A stretch of DNA of 64,000 bases from Sporosarcina sp. PTS2304 (GTDB taxonomy: Bacteria > Bacillota > Bacilli > Bacillales_A > Planococcaceae). The stretch lies in contig NZ_CP031230.1 of the NCBI RefSeq assembly GCF_003351785.1, forward strand, positions 3,076,501 to 3,140,500. The letters run 5' to 3'. The notes under the pieces are model-generated. The model did no database searches and had not been told where the DNA came from. It saw only the letters and a program-made list of their open reading frames with translations. Below are positions 17,856 through 27,009 of the stretch, piece by piece. The first letter of the stretch is position 1. Every line of letters begins with the position of its first letter. The translations under genes and the position numbers were made by a program.

Positions 17856-18284
17856 TTACAGCTTTCTCCAACGTTCCTTTAACCAGTCCATAAATTCTGC
17901 ACCTTTGTCGCCTTCATATGCATCAAAGACATCTACACGCATCCGTTTTAGCTTATCCGCAAAGTCTGCTACTGTATGGTCCTTCGGCAAGCTCTTTTTC
18001 ACGCGCAAGAAGATTTTGTCTGTACCTTTGATTATATCAAACCTTGCAGGTAAAGGCTTCTCTACGTCCTCGCCGAATGCTACAAGTGCTTCATAAGCTG
18101 CTACTTGCACCTTATAGACAGTATCATGCTGCATCCGATTTTTTAATAAATCTATGACTTTGTCATGTTTGTAAGCCGCTAACGTTTCAACTGCGTCTAA
18201 ACGCTCTCGCCAGCTAGATGTATAATTGGCCTGTTTTTTTAATGTTTCATACTGCTCGGGTAATGCTGTTTCAAATGATTTCAA
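17856..18284 (-). CDS. HEAT-repeat/virulence-factor-type small protein
   Basis: 142 residues, all-helical by composition. WRERLDAVETLAAYKHDKVIDLLKNRM followed by YKVQVAAYEALVAFG gives two HEAT-like helical pairs; the remainder is basic and ends in a Trp-rich tail. AAGAGGTGCAAGT precedes the ATG. The gene is monocistronic and divergent from the recombinase gene. HEAT repeats bind proteins; the partner is unknown. Confidence 0.75.
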   Translation of the reverse strand: MKSFETALPEQYETLKKQANYTSSWRERLDAVETLAAYKHDKVIDLLKNRMQHDTVYKVQVAAYEALVAFGEDVEKPLPARFDIIKGTDKIFLRVKKSLPKDHTVADFADKLKRMRVDVFDAYEGDKGAEFMDWLKERWRKL

Positions 18285-18493
18285 ATACTTGCACCTCTTT
18301 TTTAAACTTGAGAAAAATAACTTTTTCTACTTCTTTTATTATACGTTGTCTGGGTGAAAATAGCGATGAATCACTAATTCACGGAATGTTGATCGCTATT
18401 ATACGCAACAGTCATCTAGCAGTGAATAAATAGTTTCATACATGTCTATACTATGACTACTACAAGGAACACATCGTATAGGAGTGTGGAAAT

Positions 18494-19339
18494 ATGTTGT
18501 TGAGTGAAGCATGGCAACAGTATCAAGCGGATAAAAAAATAGAAGGTTTTTCGCCTTTGACATTGAAAATGTATGGATTCCAATTTGATTTACTGCAACG
18601 TTATTTAGGCGATGTAGAGATGGATGAGCTGACTACGAGTGAGTTGAAAAAGTATCTGATTGAGGCTGGAGGACATTTGATGCCTTCTAGTTTAGGGCAT
18701 CGGATCCGATTCATTCGTTCTTTATGTAAATGGACGCATGAAGAAGGGTATCTTCAAAAAAATCCTGCTGCTAAATTAAAAGAGCCTAAAATTGGTAAGC
18801 GAATACCGAAGTTTCTTTCTAGACAGGATATTGAACATTTGCGGGAAGCTTGCCATACCACAATGGAAAAAGCCTTATTTGAATTCTTTTATTCTACTGG
18901 TTGTCGCATTGGAGAAGTTGAGAAGTTAAATAGAGACGATATTAACTTTATGGGACACTCAGTCATTGTGCTAGGCAAAGGCGATAAGGAAAGAGAGGTT
19001 TATTTTAATATTCGGTGCGCAATTTGGTTAAAGAGGTACTTGGAAGAGCGACAGGATGATGAGCCATGCCTTTTTGTAACGGAGCGGAATCCAAAGAAAC
19101 GAATGAGTATAGATACATTACGTTATGTCATCAAGCGAATTTCAAAACGCGCTCAAATAAATAAAACGATACATCCTCATCAATTACGTCATAGTTTTGC
19201 TACGCATATGGTAGATAATGGTGCGCCGCTGGAAGTGATTCAAAGTTTGTTAGGGCATGAAAAAAGTGAAACAACTAGGATTTATGCACATTTGAGCGGG
19301 AAATTACGTCATGATTTGTATAGTAAGTATTTTGGATAG
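18494..19339 (+). CDS. Tyrosine recombinase/integrase
   Basis: 281 residues with a SAM-like N-terminal core-binding domain (~1-85) and a C-terminal catalytic domain. The catalytic set is visible: Arg in TGCRIGEVEKL, HxxR in HPHQLRHSFATHM, His in LLGHEKS and the nucleophile Tyr in RIYAHLS. Length and layout fit XerC/D-like or small chromosomal integrases. TAGGAGTGTGGAAAT precedes the start. No other phage or element genes adjoin it and no att sites are obvious, so it may be a domesticated or orphan integrase. A terminator follows. Confidence 0.9.
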   Translation: MLLSEAWQQYQADKKIEGFSPLTLKMYGFQFDLLQRYLGDVEMDELTTSELKKYLIEAGGHLMPSSLGHRIRFIRSLCKWTHEEGYLQKNPAAKLKEPKIGKRIPKFLSRQDIEHLREACHTTMEKALFEFFYSTGCRIGEVEKLNRDDINFMGHSVIVLGKGDKEREVYFNIRCAIWLKRYLEERQDDEPCLFVTERNPKKRMSIDTLRYVIKRISKRAQINKTIHPHQLRHSFATHMVDNGAPLEVIQSLLGHEKSETTRIYAHLSGKLRHDLYSKYFG

Positions 19340-19345
19340 ATTTAA

Positions 19346-19380
19346 AAGGAGTAGCTGACATAGACTACTCCTTTTTTAAA
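19346..19380 (+). terminator. Terminator of the recombinase gene
   Basis: AAGGAGTAG and CTACTCCTT arms around a nine-base loop, then TTTTT. Confidence 0.8.
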
Positions 19381-19421
19381 GGATGTACTAATTGATGATC
19401 TCGTTGGTTCAAATGCTATTG

Positions 19422-19586
19422 TTATGAACAAATACGTTGCACTCTATTCAATAAACTATCCAATTCTTGACTACATTGTACAACGCGCGGATGTGTAAAT
19501 CCGAAATATCCAGCTTCTTTATACATAATCTTTCTTTTTACTTTGATCCTAAACAATAGGAACGCTTTCTCGCACGCTTTATTCAT
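19422..19586 (-). CDS. Spo0E-family aspartyl-phosphate phosphatase (54 aa)
   Basis: A 54-residue protein from ATG at 19586, preceded on the minus strand by GCGGAGGAATAGAT. It contains the Spo0E hallmark: an N-terminal helix (ACEKAFLLFRIKVKRKIMYK), a loop with GFTHPRVVQCS and the SQELDSLLNRV helix. Small Spo0E proteins dephosphorylate Spo0A~P and delay sporulation. Standalone gene, consistent with the usual monocistronic context. This is the strongest sign in the window that the host belongs to the endospore-forming Bacillales. Confidence 0.85.
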   Translation of the reverse strand: MNKACEKAFLLFRIKVKRKIMYKEAGYFGFTHPRVVQCSQELDSLLNRVQRICS

Positions 19587-19822
19587 ATCTATTCCTCCGC
19601 AATATAAATTACGCTTCGAATCATGCAGACAATTTCTTGTGAGTAGGAAGCAACCTATTCATCATATATAATGCGAAATGAAAAATATGTCGTAATTTGG
19701 ATAGCTTTTAAATTTTTGTCGAGTTGTGGCAACATTGTGTATACTATTTGATTACTCAATCATTTGAGTAGTAAAAGTCTATCCTCTAGCGTGATTCACA
19801 CATTTGTCTACAAAAGAATAGG

Positions 19823-19856
19823 AGTAGCCAAGTCGGCTACTCCTATTACTGTTGAA
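19823..19856 (-). terminator. Terminator of the secreted two-repeat protein gene
   Basis: AGGAGTAGCC and GGCTACTCCT arms with a five-base loop just past the stop codon at 19860. Confidence 0.75.
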
Positions 19857-19859
19857 CTA

Positions 19860-20468
19860 TTATAAACGAATAATCTTGACAGCGCCTGTACGTTTTACCA
19901 GAATTGTTTTATATTGAGCGTGGCGTTGAGCGTCAGAGAAAATAGTTACACGTGTGTTGTAGTTATCAGTCACTACACGTGTAGTATAGCCAGTTAAGTC
20001 AACTGTTTTAGCCAAAGCATCGTATTCAGGAGTTGTCGGTTGAACGACTGGTGTAGACGGTGTAGTCGGTTGGCTTGGTTTTACTTCTGGAGCCGGTTGT
20101 TCAGTGATGACTTGATTGAATACGATTGCGCCACGTGTGTTGATAATTTTTAAGTGGTTTGTTGTTTTGTTGAAAACTGTTTTATATTGAGTACGACCTA
20201 GTGAATCGTTCAAAATCATTTTGCGGATGACTTTTTGGTCTTCTACAACGCGTACTGTATGAGTTGTAACGTCAACTTTTGAAGCGACAGTTGCGTATTC
20301 AGGAAGTGTAGTTACGTCTACTGCAGCTGCTTGGTACCCACCTTGGTAGTAAGTGTAAGCTGCGGGTTGGTGATTTGTGTTCAATTGGCTAGCTTCTGCT
20401 GTGACGCCGTGTAAAGCTCCTGTAGTTAACATAAGTGCACCTAGCGTTGAAATGAGTTGTTTTTTCAT
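19860..20468 (-). CDS. Secreted protein with two ~60-residue repeats, function unknown
   Basis: 202 residues. A signal peptide (~1-27, ending AEA) precedes two similar modules, one near 60-118 (VDVTTHTVRVVEDQKVIRKM ... QYKTVFNKTTNHLKII) and one near 148-202 (VDLTGYTTRVVTDNYNTRVT ... QYKTILVKRTGAVKIIRL), joined by a Pro/Thr linker. Each ends in a QYKT-x(4)-T-x(3)-KII pattern. No anchor or catalytic motif is seen. AAAGGAGAGATTTTATT precedes the ATG. The gene lies 3' of the first 21-bp array. Exported structural or binding role is possible but unproven. Confidence 0.7.
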   Translation of the reverse strand: MKKQLISTLGALMLTTGALHGVTAEASQLNTNHQPAAYTYYQGGYQAAAVDVTTLPEYATVASKVDVTTHTVRVVEDQKVIRKMILNDSLGRTQYKTVFNKTTNHLKIINTRGAIVFNQVITEQPAPEVKPSQPTTPSTPVVQPTTPEYDALAKTVDLTGYTTRVVTDNYNTRVTIFSDAQRHAQYKTILVKRTGAVKIIRL

Positions 20469-20601
20469 AATAAAATCTCTCCTTTAGAATGTGGTGTGTT
20501 TCTTGTATAACTACATAATAAAGGAGGTAATTTACAGGACGCTGTGAGGAAAATGAGAGTTTCATGAGAAATTGGTAAGTTTTTCACATAGAAAGAGCCC
20601 G

Positions 20602-21217
20602 CGCGCTCATAGGGAGAGTGAAACCGCTCATAGAAGTGTCCGCGCGCTCATAGGAAGAGGTTGTGCGCTCATAGAAAGTGCTCTCGCGCTCATAGAAAGA
20701 GGTTGTGCGCTCATAGAAGTGGCCACGCGCTCATAGGAAGAGGTTGTGCGCTCATAGAAGTGCTCCCGCGCTCATAGAAAGAGGTTGTGCGCTCATAGAA
20801 AGTGCTCCCGCGCTCATAGGAAGAGGTTGTGCGCTCATAGAAGTGTCCACGCGCTCATAGAAAGAGGTTGTGCGCTCATAGAAAGTGCTCCCGCGCTCAT
20901 AGGGAGAGGTTGTGCGCTCATAGAAGTGTCCACGCGCTCATAGAAAGAGGTTGTGCGCTCATAGAAAGTGCTCCCGCGCTCATAGTGAGAGGTTGTGCGC
21001 TCATAGAAAGTGCTCCCGCGCTCATAGTGAGAGGTTGTGCGCTCATAGAAAGTGCTCCCGCGCTCATAGAAAGAGGTTGTGCGCTCATAGAAAGTGCTCT
21101 CGCGCTCATAGAAAGAGGTTGTGCGCTCATAGAAAGTGCTCTCGCGCTCATAGTGAGAGGTTGTGCGCTCATAGGAAGAGGTTGACCGCTCATAGAAGGG
21201 CCTCCCGCGCTCATAGC
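20602..21217 (+). repeat. CGCTCATAG 21-bp array 1 (about 30 units)
   Basis: The core CGCTCATAG recurs every 20-21 bp for about 615 bp. Spacer words alternate between AAAGAGGTTGTG and AAAGTGCTCCCG/AAGTGTCCACG types, so many units form a ~41-42-bp dimer. It lies between the upstream region of the secreted protein gene (19860-20468) and the 3' end of a 62-aa gene. Because 21 is a multiple of three, several frames stay open on both strands; these are artefacts. Confidence 0.95.
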
Positions 21218-21227
21218 GAAAATGCAA

Positions 21228-21257
21228 GAGCACCCTCTCCTATAGAAGGAAAGGGTG
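21228..21257 (-). terminator. Possible terminator hairpin
   Basis: GCACCCT and AGGGTGC arms around a short loop lie just past the stop of the 62-aa gene; the T-run is poor. Confidence 0.4.
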
Positions 21258-21267
21258 CTAGTTGTAT

Positions 21268-21456
21268 TCAGGATGGATTTACAGTGTGGTCGTCACCAGT
21301 TTGTACACGCTTCTTGTCCTTTTGTGAATTCGCATTATTTTTCTTAGCTGCATCGTTTTGTCCGATGACGTCAAAATCATCTGGACTCAGGTCATAACCA
21401 AAGCCATACTCCTCACGCATCTTTTCATTCTGCTTATTCTTTTTCTTCTTAGGCAT
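21268..21456 (-). CDS. Small, highly charged cytoplasmic protein (62 aa)
   Basis: ATG at 21456 is chosen because GGAGGTGACTACG precedes it at proper spacing; a GTG five codons upstream overlaps that ribosome site. The protein begins MPKKKKNKQNEKMREEYGFG and continues with an acidic then a Lys/Asn-rich stretch, with no hydrophobic segment. It is likely intrinsically disordered. No family recognised. Convergent to nothing; its 3' end abuts the 21-bp array. Confidence 0.6.
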   Translation of the reverse strand: MPKKKKNKQNEKMREEYGFGYDLSPDDFDVIGQNDAAKKNNANSQKDKKRVQTGDDHTVNPS

Positions 21457-21723
21457 CGTAGTCACCTCCACTATAAGAGTGTGGCTTTTTTTATTGGAAT
21501 TATACAGACATCATAATAGTGATCAAGCAACTTAAATACGAATTTTTATCATTTTAATTGAAATGAAAAATCAAGGTCTGAAGCTGGACACTCCATTCAC
21601 TAACTTCAGTGAAACGATATCCTTCCCATTCCAAATAAAAACCTTCAGACTTTCTTCATACTTTCCCTAGCTGTTTGTTAAGAGTTGGGTGATAGAATGA
21701 AATTACAAGCAAGGGGTGACAGA

Positions 21724-22413
21724 ATGATGGAATTTACAGTACTGGTTGCGGATGACGATAAGGAAATCCGTGAAGGAATTGAAATCTACTTAAAAAATGA
21801 AGGCTATGCTGTATTGAAAGCGAAAGACGGGCAAGAAGCGCTGGAATTACTCGCCACACATGAAGTACACTTACTCATTTTGGACATTATGATGCCGAAT
21901 ATGGATGGTATCACGGCCACATTTAAAATACGGGAAATGCAAAATATCCCGATCATCATGCTGAGTGCGAAAGTTGAGGATTCGGATAAGATCCATGGGC
22001 TCTCAGTAGGTGCGGACGATTATGTCACGAAGCCATTTCATCCACTAGAACTGATGGCACGCGTGAAATCGCAACTTCGCCGATATGTACAGCTTGGAAC
22101 GTATGACGGGCAAAAAGTGATTGAAGTAGATGGGCTTGTGTTAAATGAAGAAGCGAAGGAACTGACAGTGGATGGGACACCGGTTCGTCTAACGCCTATT
22201 GAATACAAAATCACCGAATTGCTGATGAAAAATCCAGGACGTGTATTTTCTATCCATGAAATGTATGAGCGTGTCTGGAATGAACCTGCATATAACGCAG
22301 AAAATATCGTGGCGGTGCATATTCGCAAGATCCGGGAGAAGATCGAGGCAGATCCGAAAAATCCTAGATATATAAAGGTGGTGTGGGGTGTTGGCTACAA
22401 AATCGAGAAATAG
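21724..22413 (+). CDS. OmpR/PhoB-family response regulator
   Basis: 229 residues from ATG 21724 (AAGGGGTGACAGA upstream); an in-frame ATG 39 bp earlier is possible. Receiver domain ~1-115: acidic pair ADDDKE, phosphorylatable Asp in LLILDIMMPNMDG, conserved Thr/Ser in MLSAKV and Lys in DDYVTKPFHP. A winged-helix DNA-binding domain follows (VRLTPIEYKITELL ... VAVHIRKIREKIE ... VWGVGYKIEK). Its 3' end overlaps a small membrane ORF, which in turn overlaps a histidine kinase gene, so the three form one unit. Confidence 0.92.
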   Translation: MMEFTVLVADDDKEIREGIEIYLKNEGYAVLKAKDGQEALELLATHEVHLLILDIMMPNMDGITATFKIREMQNIPIIMLSAKVEDSDKIHGLSVGADDYVTKPFHPLELMARVKSQLRRYVQLGTYDGQKVIEVDGLVLNEEAKELTVDGTPVRLTPIEYKITELLMKNPGRVFSIHEMYERVWNEPAYNAENIVAVHIRKIREKIEADPKNPRYIKVVWGVGYKIEK

Positions 22414-22573
22414 CAGCGGATTGGTTTGGTCACTTATTGCGATTGTCGTTGCTGTGAGTAGTTTACTATATTGCGCGTCATTTGTGCTGGACCAATTCGC
22501 AACGGGATGGGAACGCTTAAATTTAGCTGCTGACTATTTTGGACGAATCATTAGAGGAGGAAACGTGTCATGA
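22388..22573 (+). CDS. Small single-pass membrane protein between response regulator and kinase (61 aa)
   Basis: GTG start 26 bp inside the response regulator gene; its TGA overlaps the kinase ATG in an ATGA junction. The product has one hydrophobic helix (GLVWSLIAIVVAVSSLLYCA) followed by a short outside segment, resembling the N-terminal anchor of a sensor kinase but in a different frame from it. Coupled overlaps at both ends argue that it is translated. It could be a sensor accessory subunit or a relic of an older kinase N-terminus. Confidence 0.55.
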   Translation: MLATKSRNSSGLVWSLIAIVVAVSSLLYCASFVLDQFATGWERLNLAADYFGRIIRGGNVS

Positions 22574-24798
22574 ATAAAAAAATCCAATTCGTTAGTTGGT
22601 CTGCACTCGTGACGCTCGTGTTAATTGCATTGCCGTCGATCATTTATTATGCACCTCAGTTAGTTGGCAAGACATTTACTGATCAACGAGATTTTCAGTA
22701 CCAGCTAGAACAGTCATATGAAAATTTAGCGGAGACTGTGCTGAATCCGCCAGACTTAGAAAAGATTGTTCAAGAATTGCCCGTTTCAAATCAAGAAATT
22801 GAGGAGTACCGGAAGAGGTATCGAACGCTTAGCGAGCAACTGGAAAGTATAAAACAACAATACGCCAATCGAATCGCACAAGCAAAGCAAGAGAAAAACG
22901 AAACGCTTTTACTAGAACTCGTCAAGGAACGCAACGACAAGCTAGAAGAGATCGAACAGAATTTCACTAATGATGAGTATATAGCCGATAAAATTCGTAG
23001 TGAGAAAGCGAAGCAGTTGGCTAATGCTATAGAGGATGAAAGAAGTTACGGTTCGGATGCATGGCCGATCTCGTATGATCTGGTCAATACAGAAACAGGG
23101 GAACGCTTTACAAAAGGAAGAGTGGATAGACCTTTCTTTTATAAGGAAGAGTTCAGTGATACGAAAGGTTATTTTACAGCACACTCTGATCTCCATGACA
23201 GGAGTTACTCTGAATTTACGGATTCCTATTCAGAGGATTATTCAGAGGACATGAATGCTTCGACACAACCATCAACTGACGAAATGTTGCGTATCAATAA
23301 TCCACCGCAGTACTTTGAAGGGACGATTATTGTTGCGTCCGACACTGCTACATCTGGTGTGCTTGCAGAAAATATTCGTGATTTCAATCGTGGGAAATAC
23401 GCGTTGTATGTATTTTGGCTTGTCGGTATCATTGCACTTATTGCACTGTTGACAAAAATGAAGTTTCGCAAAGAATGGGTAAAGCATGAAAAGTTTGCTT
23501 CTATTTACTCGCATTGGAAAATTGATGTGAAAATACTTCTGTTTTTACTGACAGGTTTTATTTTAGCTCTCTATATCGAATCTGCAATTGTTAACGTCTT
23601 GAACCATCTGACGTACGCGACTCTTGGTACGATTGGCAATGCAGTCTTCAGCTTTATAGTATTCGGTGTTCTGCCTATCATACTATTAGCATTCCAAACG
23701 ATTCATTGGATTGCACAATATCGTCAAGTAGGGGCATTTGAACAGGCCGTTAGTGAAAGTTATACTGCTCAATTTACCCGAAATATCGTAGGAATGTTCG
23801 AAAATCGGACGATCGGTTTTCAATTATTCTACTTGCTGATCGGCTTCTTTTTAGCAGGGCTCGGGGTGGCGATTATGGCGGTCGGTGGATTCGGTGTCCT
23901 CCTATATGCGGCGTGTGTAGTATTCCTTGGACTACCAGCGCTCTATCTGTTTGCTAGCAGGGGCGCGTACTTAAATCGGATTTTAGCTGCCACAAATGAT
24001 ATGGCGGCAGGGCACTTGACACAGGCTATACCCGTCAAAGGGAAGTCGCCGCTCGCCAAACATGCAGCGAATTTGAATAATTTACGTGAAGGAGTGCGCG
24101 TTTCTATTCATGAACAGGCGAAAAGTGAACGTTTAAAAAGTGAGTTGATCACCAATGTCAGTCATGATTTACGGACGCCGTTGACTTCCATCATTACCTA
24201 TACCGATTTATTGAAAAATGAACAGCTATCTGCAGAAGAGCGAAGTAAATACGTCGCAATACTCGATCAAAAATCGCAACGATTAAAAACATTAATCGAG
24301 GATTTGTTTGAAGTATCAAAAATGGCAAGTGGCACTATGGAAATTGTGAGGCAACGTGTGGACTTGAATCAGTTGATGCAACAAGCATTAGCAGAACATG
24401 CGGAAGAGTTTGCCAAGCAAAATTTATCTGTTCGTAGTACGTTGCCAGAAACCCCGATTTATGCGCAGGTGGATGGACAGAAGTGGTGGCGTGTGCTGGA
24501 TAATTTGTTGATCAATACACTGAAGTATTCATTGACGGGTACGCGTGTCTACGTAAATCTTCAACGGGTTGGAACGAATGCTCGGATTGTTATAAAGAAC
24601 GTTGCGAAGTATGAAATTGGCGATAATACCGATGAATTATTCGAGCGTTTCAAGCGCGGGGATGAGTCGAGACAGACGGAAGGTTCAGGTCTTGGGCTTG
24701 CGATTGCACAATCGATTGTAGAATTGCATGGTGGCAAGATGGATGTAGAAGTTGATGGAGATTTATTCAAAGTAACGATTGATATCGTTGCTGGGTAA
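22570..24798 (+). CDS. Large sensor histidine kinase
   Basis: 742 residues. TM1 (~8-28) and an extracytoplasmic region to ~275 that includes a coiled-coil-like stretch (~70-160); then five or six membrane helices (~277-460), a HAMP-like linker (~465-520), HisKA with SHDLRTPLTSIITYTDLL (His at ~531) and HATPase_c (NTLKYS N-box; GSGLGLAIAQSIVELHGG G-boxes). Many membrane helices plus an extracellular domain is unusual for an OmpR-partner kinase and suggests sensing of envelope status. The signal is unknown. A strong terminator follows. Confidence 0.9.
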   Translation: MNKKIQFVSWSALVTLVLIALPSIIYYAPQLVGKTFTDQRDFQYQLEQSYENLAETVLNPPDLEKIVQELPVSNQEIEEYRKRYRTLSEQLESIKQQYANRIAQAKQEKNETLLLELVKERNDKLEEIEQNFTNDEYIADKIRSEKAKQLANAIEDERSYGSDAWPISYDLVNTETGERFTKGRVDRPFFYKEEFSDTKGYFTAHSDLHDRSYSEFTDSYSEDYSEDMNASTQPSTDEMLRINNPPQYFEGTIIVASDTATSGVLAENIRDFNRGKYALYVFWLVGIIALIALLTKMKFRKEWVKHEKFASIYSHWKIDVKILLFLLTGFILALYIESAIVNVLNHLTYATLGTIGNAVFSFIVFGVLPIILLAFQTIHWIAQYRQVGAFEQAVSESYTAQFTRNIVGMFENRTIGFQLFYLLIGFFLAGLGVAIMAVGGFGVLLYAACVVFLGLPALYLFASRGAYLNRILAATNDMAAGHLTQAIPVKGKSPLAKHAANLNNLREGVRVSIHEQAKSERLKSELITNVSHDLRTPLTSIITYTDLLKNEQLSAEERSKYVAILDQKSQRLKTLIEDLFEVSKMASGTMEIVRQRVDLNQLMQQALAEHAEEFAKQNLSVRSTLPETPIYAQVDGQKWWRVLDNLLINTLKYSLTGTRVYVNLQRVGTNARIVIKNVAKYEIGDNTDELFERFKRGDESRQTEGSGLGLAIAQSIVELHGGKMDVEVDGDLFKVTIDIVAG

Positions 24799-24806
24799 AT
24801 GGATAT

Positions 24807-24850
24807 AGAGAAAGACAGGTAAAAACTACTGTCTTTCTCTAATTTTTTAT
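24807..24850 (+). terminator. Terminator after the kinase gene
   Basis: AGAGAAAGACAG and CTGTCTTTCTCT arms with a nine-base loop followed by AATTTTTTATTTT. Confidence 0.88.
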
Positions 24851-24943
24851 TTTAAGAAGGAATTAGTTTACTCTTAATTGAATGAGGGTATGTATACAGA
24901 GTGAAGTCTGTTTATAGAGAAGAATAAGGGGAGGAATGGAAAG

Positions 24944-25285
24944 ATGACAACTGTTGACGGTAAATATCCAAACAAAAGAGATTTAACACCTAAAGTAAGT
25001 AGCGAAAATGAAAGAGCGGTAGTACCGGATGAATTGCCATTAGCCGATCCTGCTGATTCAGATTCTACAGCAGAATTCAGAGAAAATGCGCAAGACGATA
25101 CAGGGAAGCATCAGCCTTCCGCTTATAGTCAAAACAAATCACCAAGCCAAAACTATCATGACTTGAAACCAGGCGAGGAATTCCCGTATGGTGATCAAGA
25201 TGAATATAACCGCAAGTACAATCACGAAGCACACGGTCAGTGGAACGAGCATAAGAACATCGAAAAACCGACAGATCTATCGTGA
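24944..25285 (+). CDS. Hydrophilic, disordered-looking protein of unknown function
   Basis: 113 residues with no hydrophobic stretch, rich in Asp, Glu, Asn, Pro and Ser; the C-terminal half has aromatic/charged motifs (PGEEFPYGDQDEYNRKYNHE). AGGGGAGGAATGGAAAG precedes the ATG. Composition resembles stress- or spore-associated hydrophilic proteins of bacilli, but I cannot place it in a family. It stands 60 bp upstream of a DinB-type gene in the same direction. Confidence 0.65.
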   Translation: MTTVDGKYPNKRDLTPKVSSENERAVVPDELPLADPADSDSTAEFRENAQDDTGKHQPSAYSQNKSPSQNYHDLKPGEEFPYGDQDEYNRKYNHEAHGQWNEHKNIEKPTDLS

Positions 25286-25344
25286 AACCAGCCCGCAACT
25301 ATGCGTGGCTGGTTTTCGATTGACGGGAAGAGAGGAATGGATAT

Positions 25345-25806
25345 ATGGGAGCAGTTCAACAACTATCCATGGCAAGAGGCTATACATTAGGTCGTATAAA
25401 AGGTGCAAGTGAAGAGATGTGGGACGTTCAACCTGCGAACTTTTCCAATACGATTCACTGGAATGTCGGTCATATTTACGTAACTGCAGAAAGTCTTTTG
25501 AGCCAAGCAGTCAAGACGTATGAACCGCATCACACAGAGTGGTCGGGTTATTTTAAAACAGGAACTAGCCCGTCTGCTTGGCAAGATGCACCGCCAGCGA
25601 TGGAAAAATTGATCGTCGCATTCAAAGAGCAAGGCAAACGAATTCCACAAGTGATAGACCATTCGTCCAATCAAGCATTGGAATCGCCCATCTCGATCGG
25701 AAAGTTCATCACAATGGAGACTATCGATGATGTTCTTCAATTTTTAGCGTGGCATGAAGGAATTCACTCAGGATTGATCGCTGGATTAGTGCGAGTTACA
25801 AAATAA
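25345..25806 (+). CDS. DinB-family protein
   Basis: 153 residues forming a four-helix bundle by pattern. The metal-site His residues of the DinB/YfiT superfamily are visible in HWNVGHIYVTAESLL and, near the C-terminus, LAWHEGIHSGLIAGL. Family members include bacillithiol S-transferases and damage-induced proteins, all metal dependent. Start supported by AAGAGAGGAATGGATAT. Specific substrate unknown; a thiol transferase role is plausible in bacilli. Confidence 0.85.
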   Translation: MGAVQQLSMARGYTLGRIKGASEEMWDVQPANFSNTIHWNVGHIYVTAESLLSQAVKTYEPHHTEWSGYFKTGTSPSAWQDAPPAMEKLIVAFKEQGKRIPQVIDHSSNQALESPISIGKFITMETIDDVLQFLAWHEGIHSGLIAGLVRVTK

Positions 25807-25966
25807 GTGTAGACAGTCAGAATGATTCTGGCTGTTTTTTTGTGCAAAAAATGAAGTCTTACATTTGTCTCCGCCTTAAGTCTGAGAGAGAAATACGCTA
25901 GGGGACTGTCGGAGAAAATGACGATTCATTATAAACTGAAGGTACAAATGAAGGGAGGACATTCAC

Positions 25967-26314
25967 ATGAAGAAATTTGGATTGTTTTTACTCGGGATTG
26001 TGGCAGGTCTGACATTGTTTTTGAATTTAGGATCGATTATTGTGCTGGCCATTACAGGGGCAATCGCTTTGGCTAGTTTCCATTACTGGAGAAAAAGTAT
26101 CTCGATGTTCGCTAAAGTATTCTGGATGACTGCATTGGTCATTAGCTTAATCGGATCCGTCTCAAATGTCGGCGCATTCATCGGAATCATTGCGCTGATC
26201 GGAATATACTATGTCTGGCATAAATGGAATGACCGTCAAGTGAAGCCGAACATGACGAAATCGGATGACCCGTTTACAAATTTTGAACGTCAGTGGAATG
26301 AACTTACAAAATAA
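25967..26314 (+). CDS. liaI: LiaI-like small membrane protein of the lia operon
   Basis: 115 residues: four hydrophobic segments in the first 85 residues (FGLFLLGIVAGLTLFLNLG first) and a charged C-terminal tail. It directly precedes the PspA/LiaH gene by 14 bp. In Bacillus, LiaI is the membrane anchor that recruits LiaH under envelope stress. AAGGGAGGACATTCAC precedes the ATG. The symbol rests mainly on position; sequence similarity to B. subtilis LiaI is only general. Confidence 0.72.
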   Translation: MKKFGLFLLGIVAGLTLFLNLGSIIVLAITGAIALASFHYWRKSISMFAKVFWMTALVISLIGSVSNVGAFIGIIALIGIYYVWHKWNDRQVKPNMTKSDDPFTNFERQWNELTK

Positions 26315-26328
26315 AGGAGAGATGACTT

Positions 26329-26958
26329 ATGAACGCATTTTGGCATCGATTGAAATATACTGTACAGGAAGATCTAAATAGTTTGATGGACAAGCCTCGG
26401 AAAAAAGAAAATCCATTAGCATTATTGAATCAATACTTTTTGGACGCGCAACAGCAAACAACGGAAATCGGGAAACTATTGGAGCGCCAAGGACGTCTGA
26501 AAGAAGAATTGGAAAATGAACGCCAAGATGCTGAATTACTAGCGATGAAGCGTCGAGATCAGTTGAAGTTGGCTGAAGCTGCCGGCGAATATGAGCTAGT
26601 ATCTTTCGCAAAAGAAGAAGTCGAAGCGTATGAAAATCGTGTTGCCCGATTGTCTGCAAGCATTCAGGACGCCACACAAGAATTGCTTTCATTGGAACGA
26701 AAATTTGAAGAGATGAAGCATCGTATTAAAGACATGCGTGTACGTCAATTGCAGTTAATGGGCAAAGAAAATGTTACGCGTGCACAGGAGAAGATGGATA
26801 AATTCGTACAACCGGATCCGATATTCTCGACGCTGGATGATTTACATTCATATATTGAAAATTTAGGTAGTGCAACGACAGCTAGACAATCACACTCATC
26901 GATGGAGCAACGTCTAGATTCGTTAGAAAAAAGCGCAAAATCGCAGGATATTGTGTAA
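26329..26958 (+). CDS. liaH: PspA/IM30-family phage-shock protein LiaH
   Basis: 209 residues, almost entirely helical coiled coil (EIGKLLERQGRLKEELENER ... EAYENRVARLSASIQDATQE), the ESCRT-III-like PspA/IM30 fold that polymerises on stressed membranes. Slightly shorter than B. subtilis LiaH. AAAGGAGAGATGACTT precedes the start. Located between liaI and liaF in the expected order. Confidence 0.9.
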   Translation: MNAFWHRLKYTVQEDLNSLMDKPRKKENPLALLNQYFLDAQQQTTEIGKLLERQGRLKEELENERQDAELLAMKRRDQLKLAEAAGEYELVSFAKEEVEAYENRVARLSASIQDATQELLSLERKFEEMKHRIKDMRVRQLQLMGKENVTRAQEKMDKFVQPDPIFSTLDDLHSYIENLGSATTARQSHSSMEQRLDSLEKSAKSQDIV

Positions 26959-27009
26959 ACTAGGGGAGGAGGCATGTACGCTTCCTCTATCGGGAAGGGA
27001 GAAGATGAC

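Noticed and set aside
18494..19339. Prophage or integrative element anchored by the tyrosine recombinase
   Set aside because: No phage structural, excisionase, relaxase or att-site features are seen around it.
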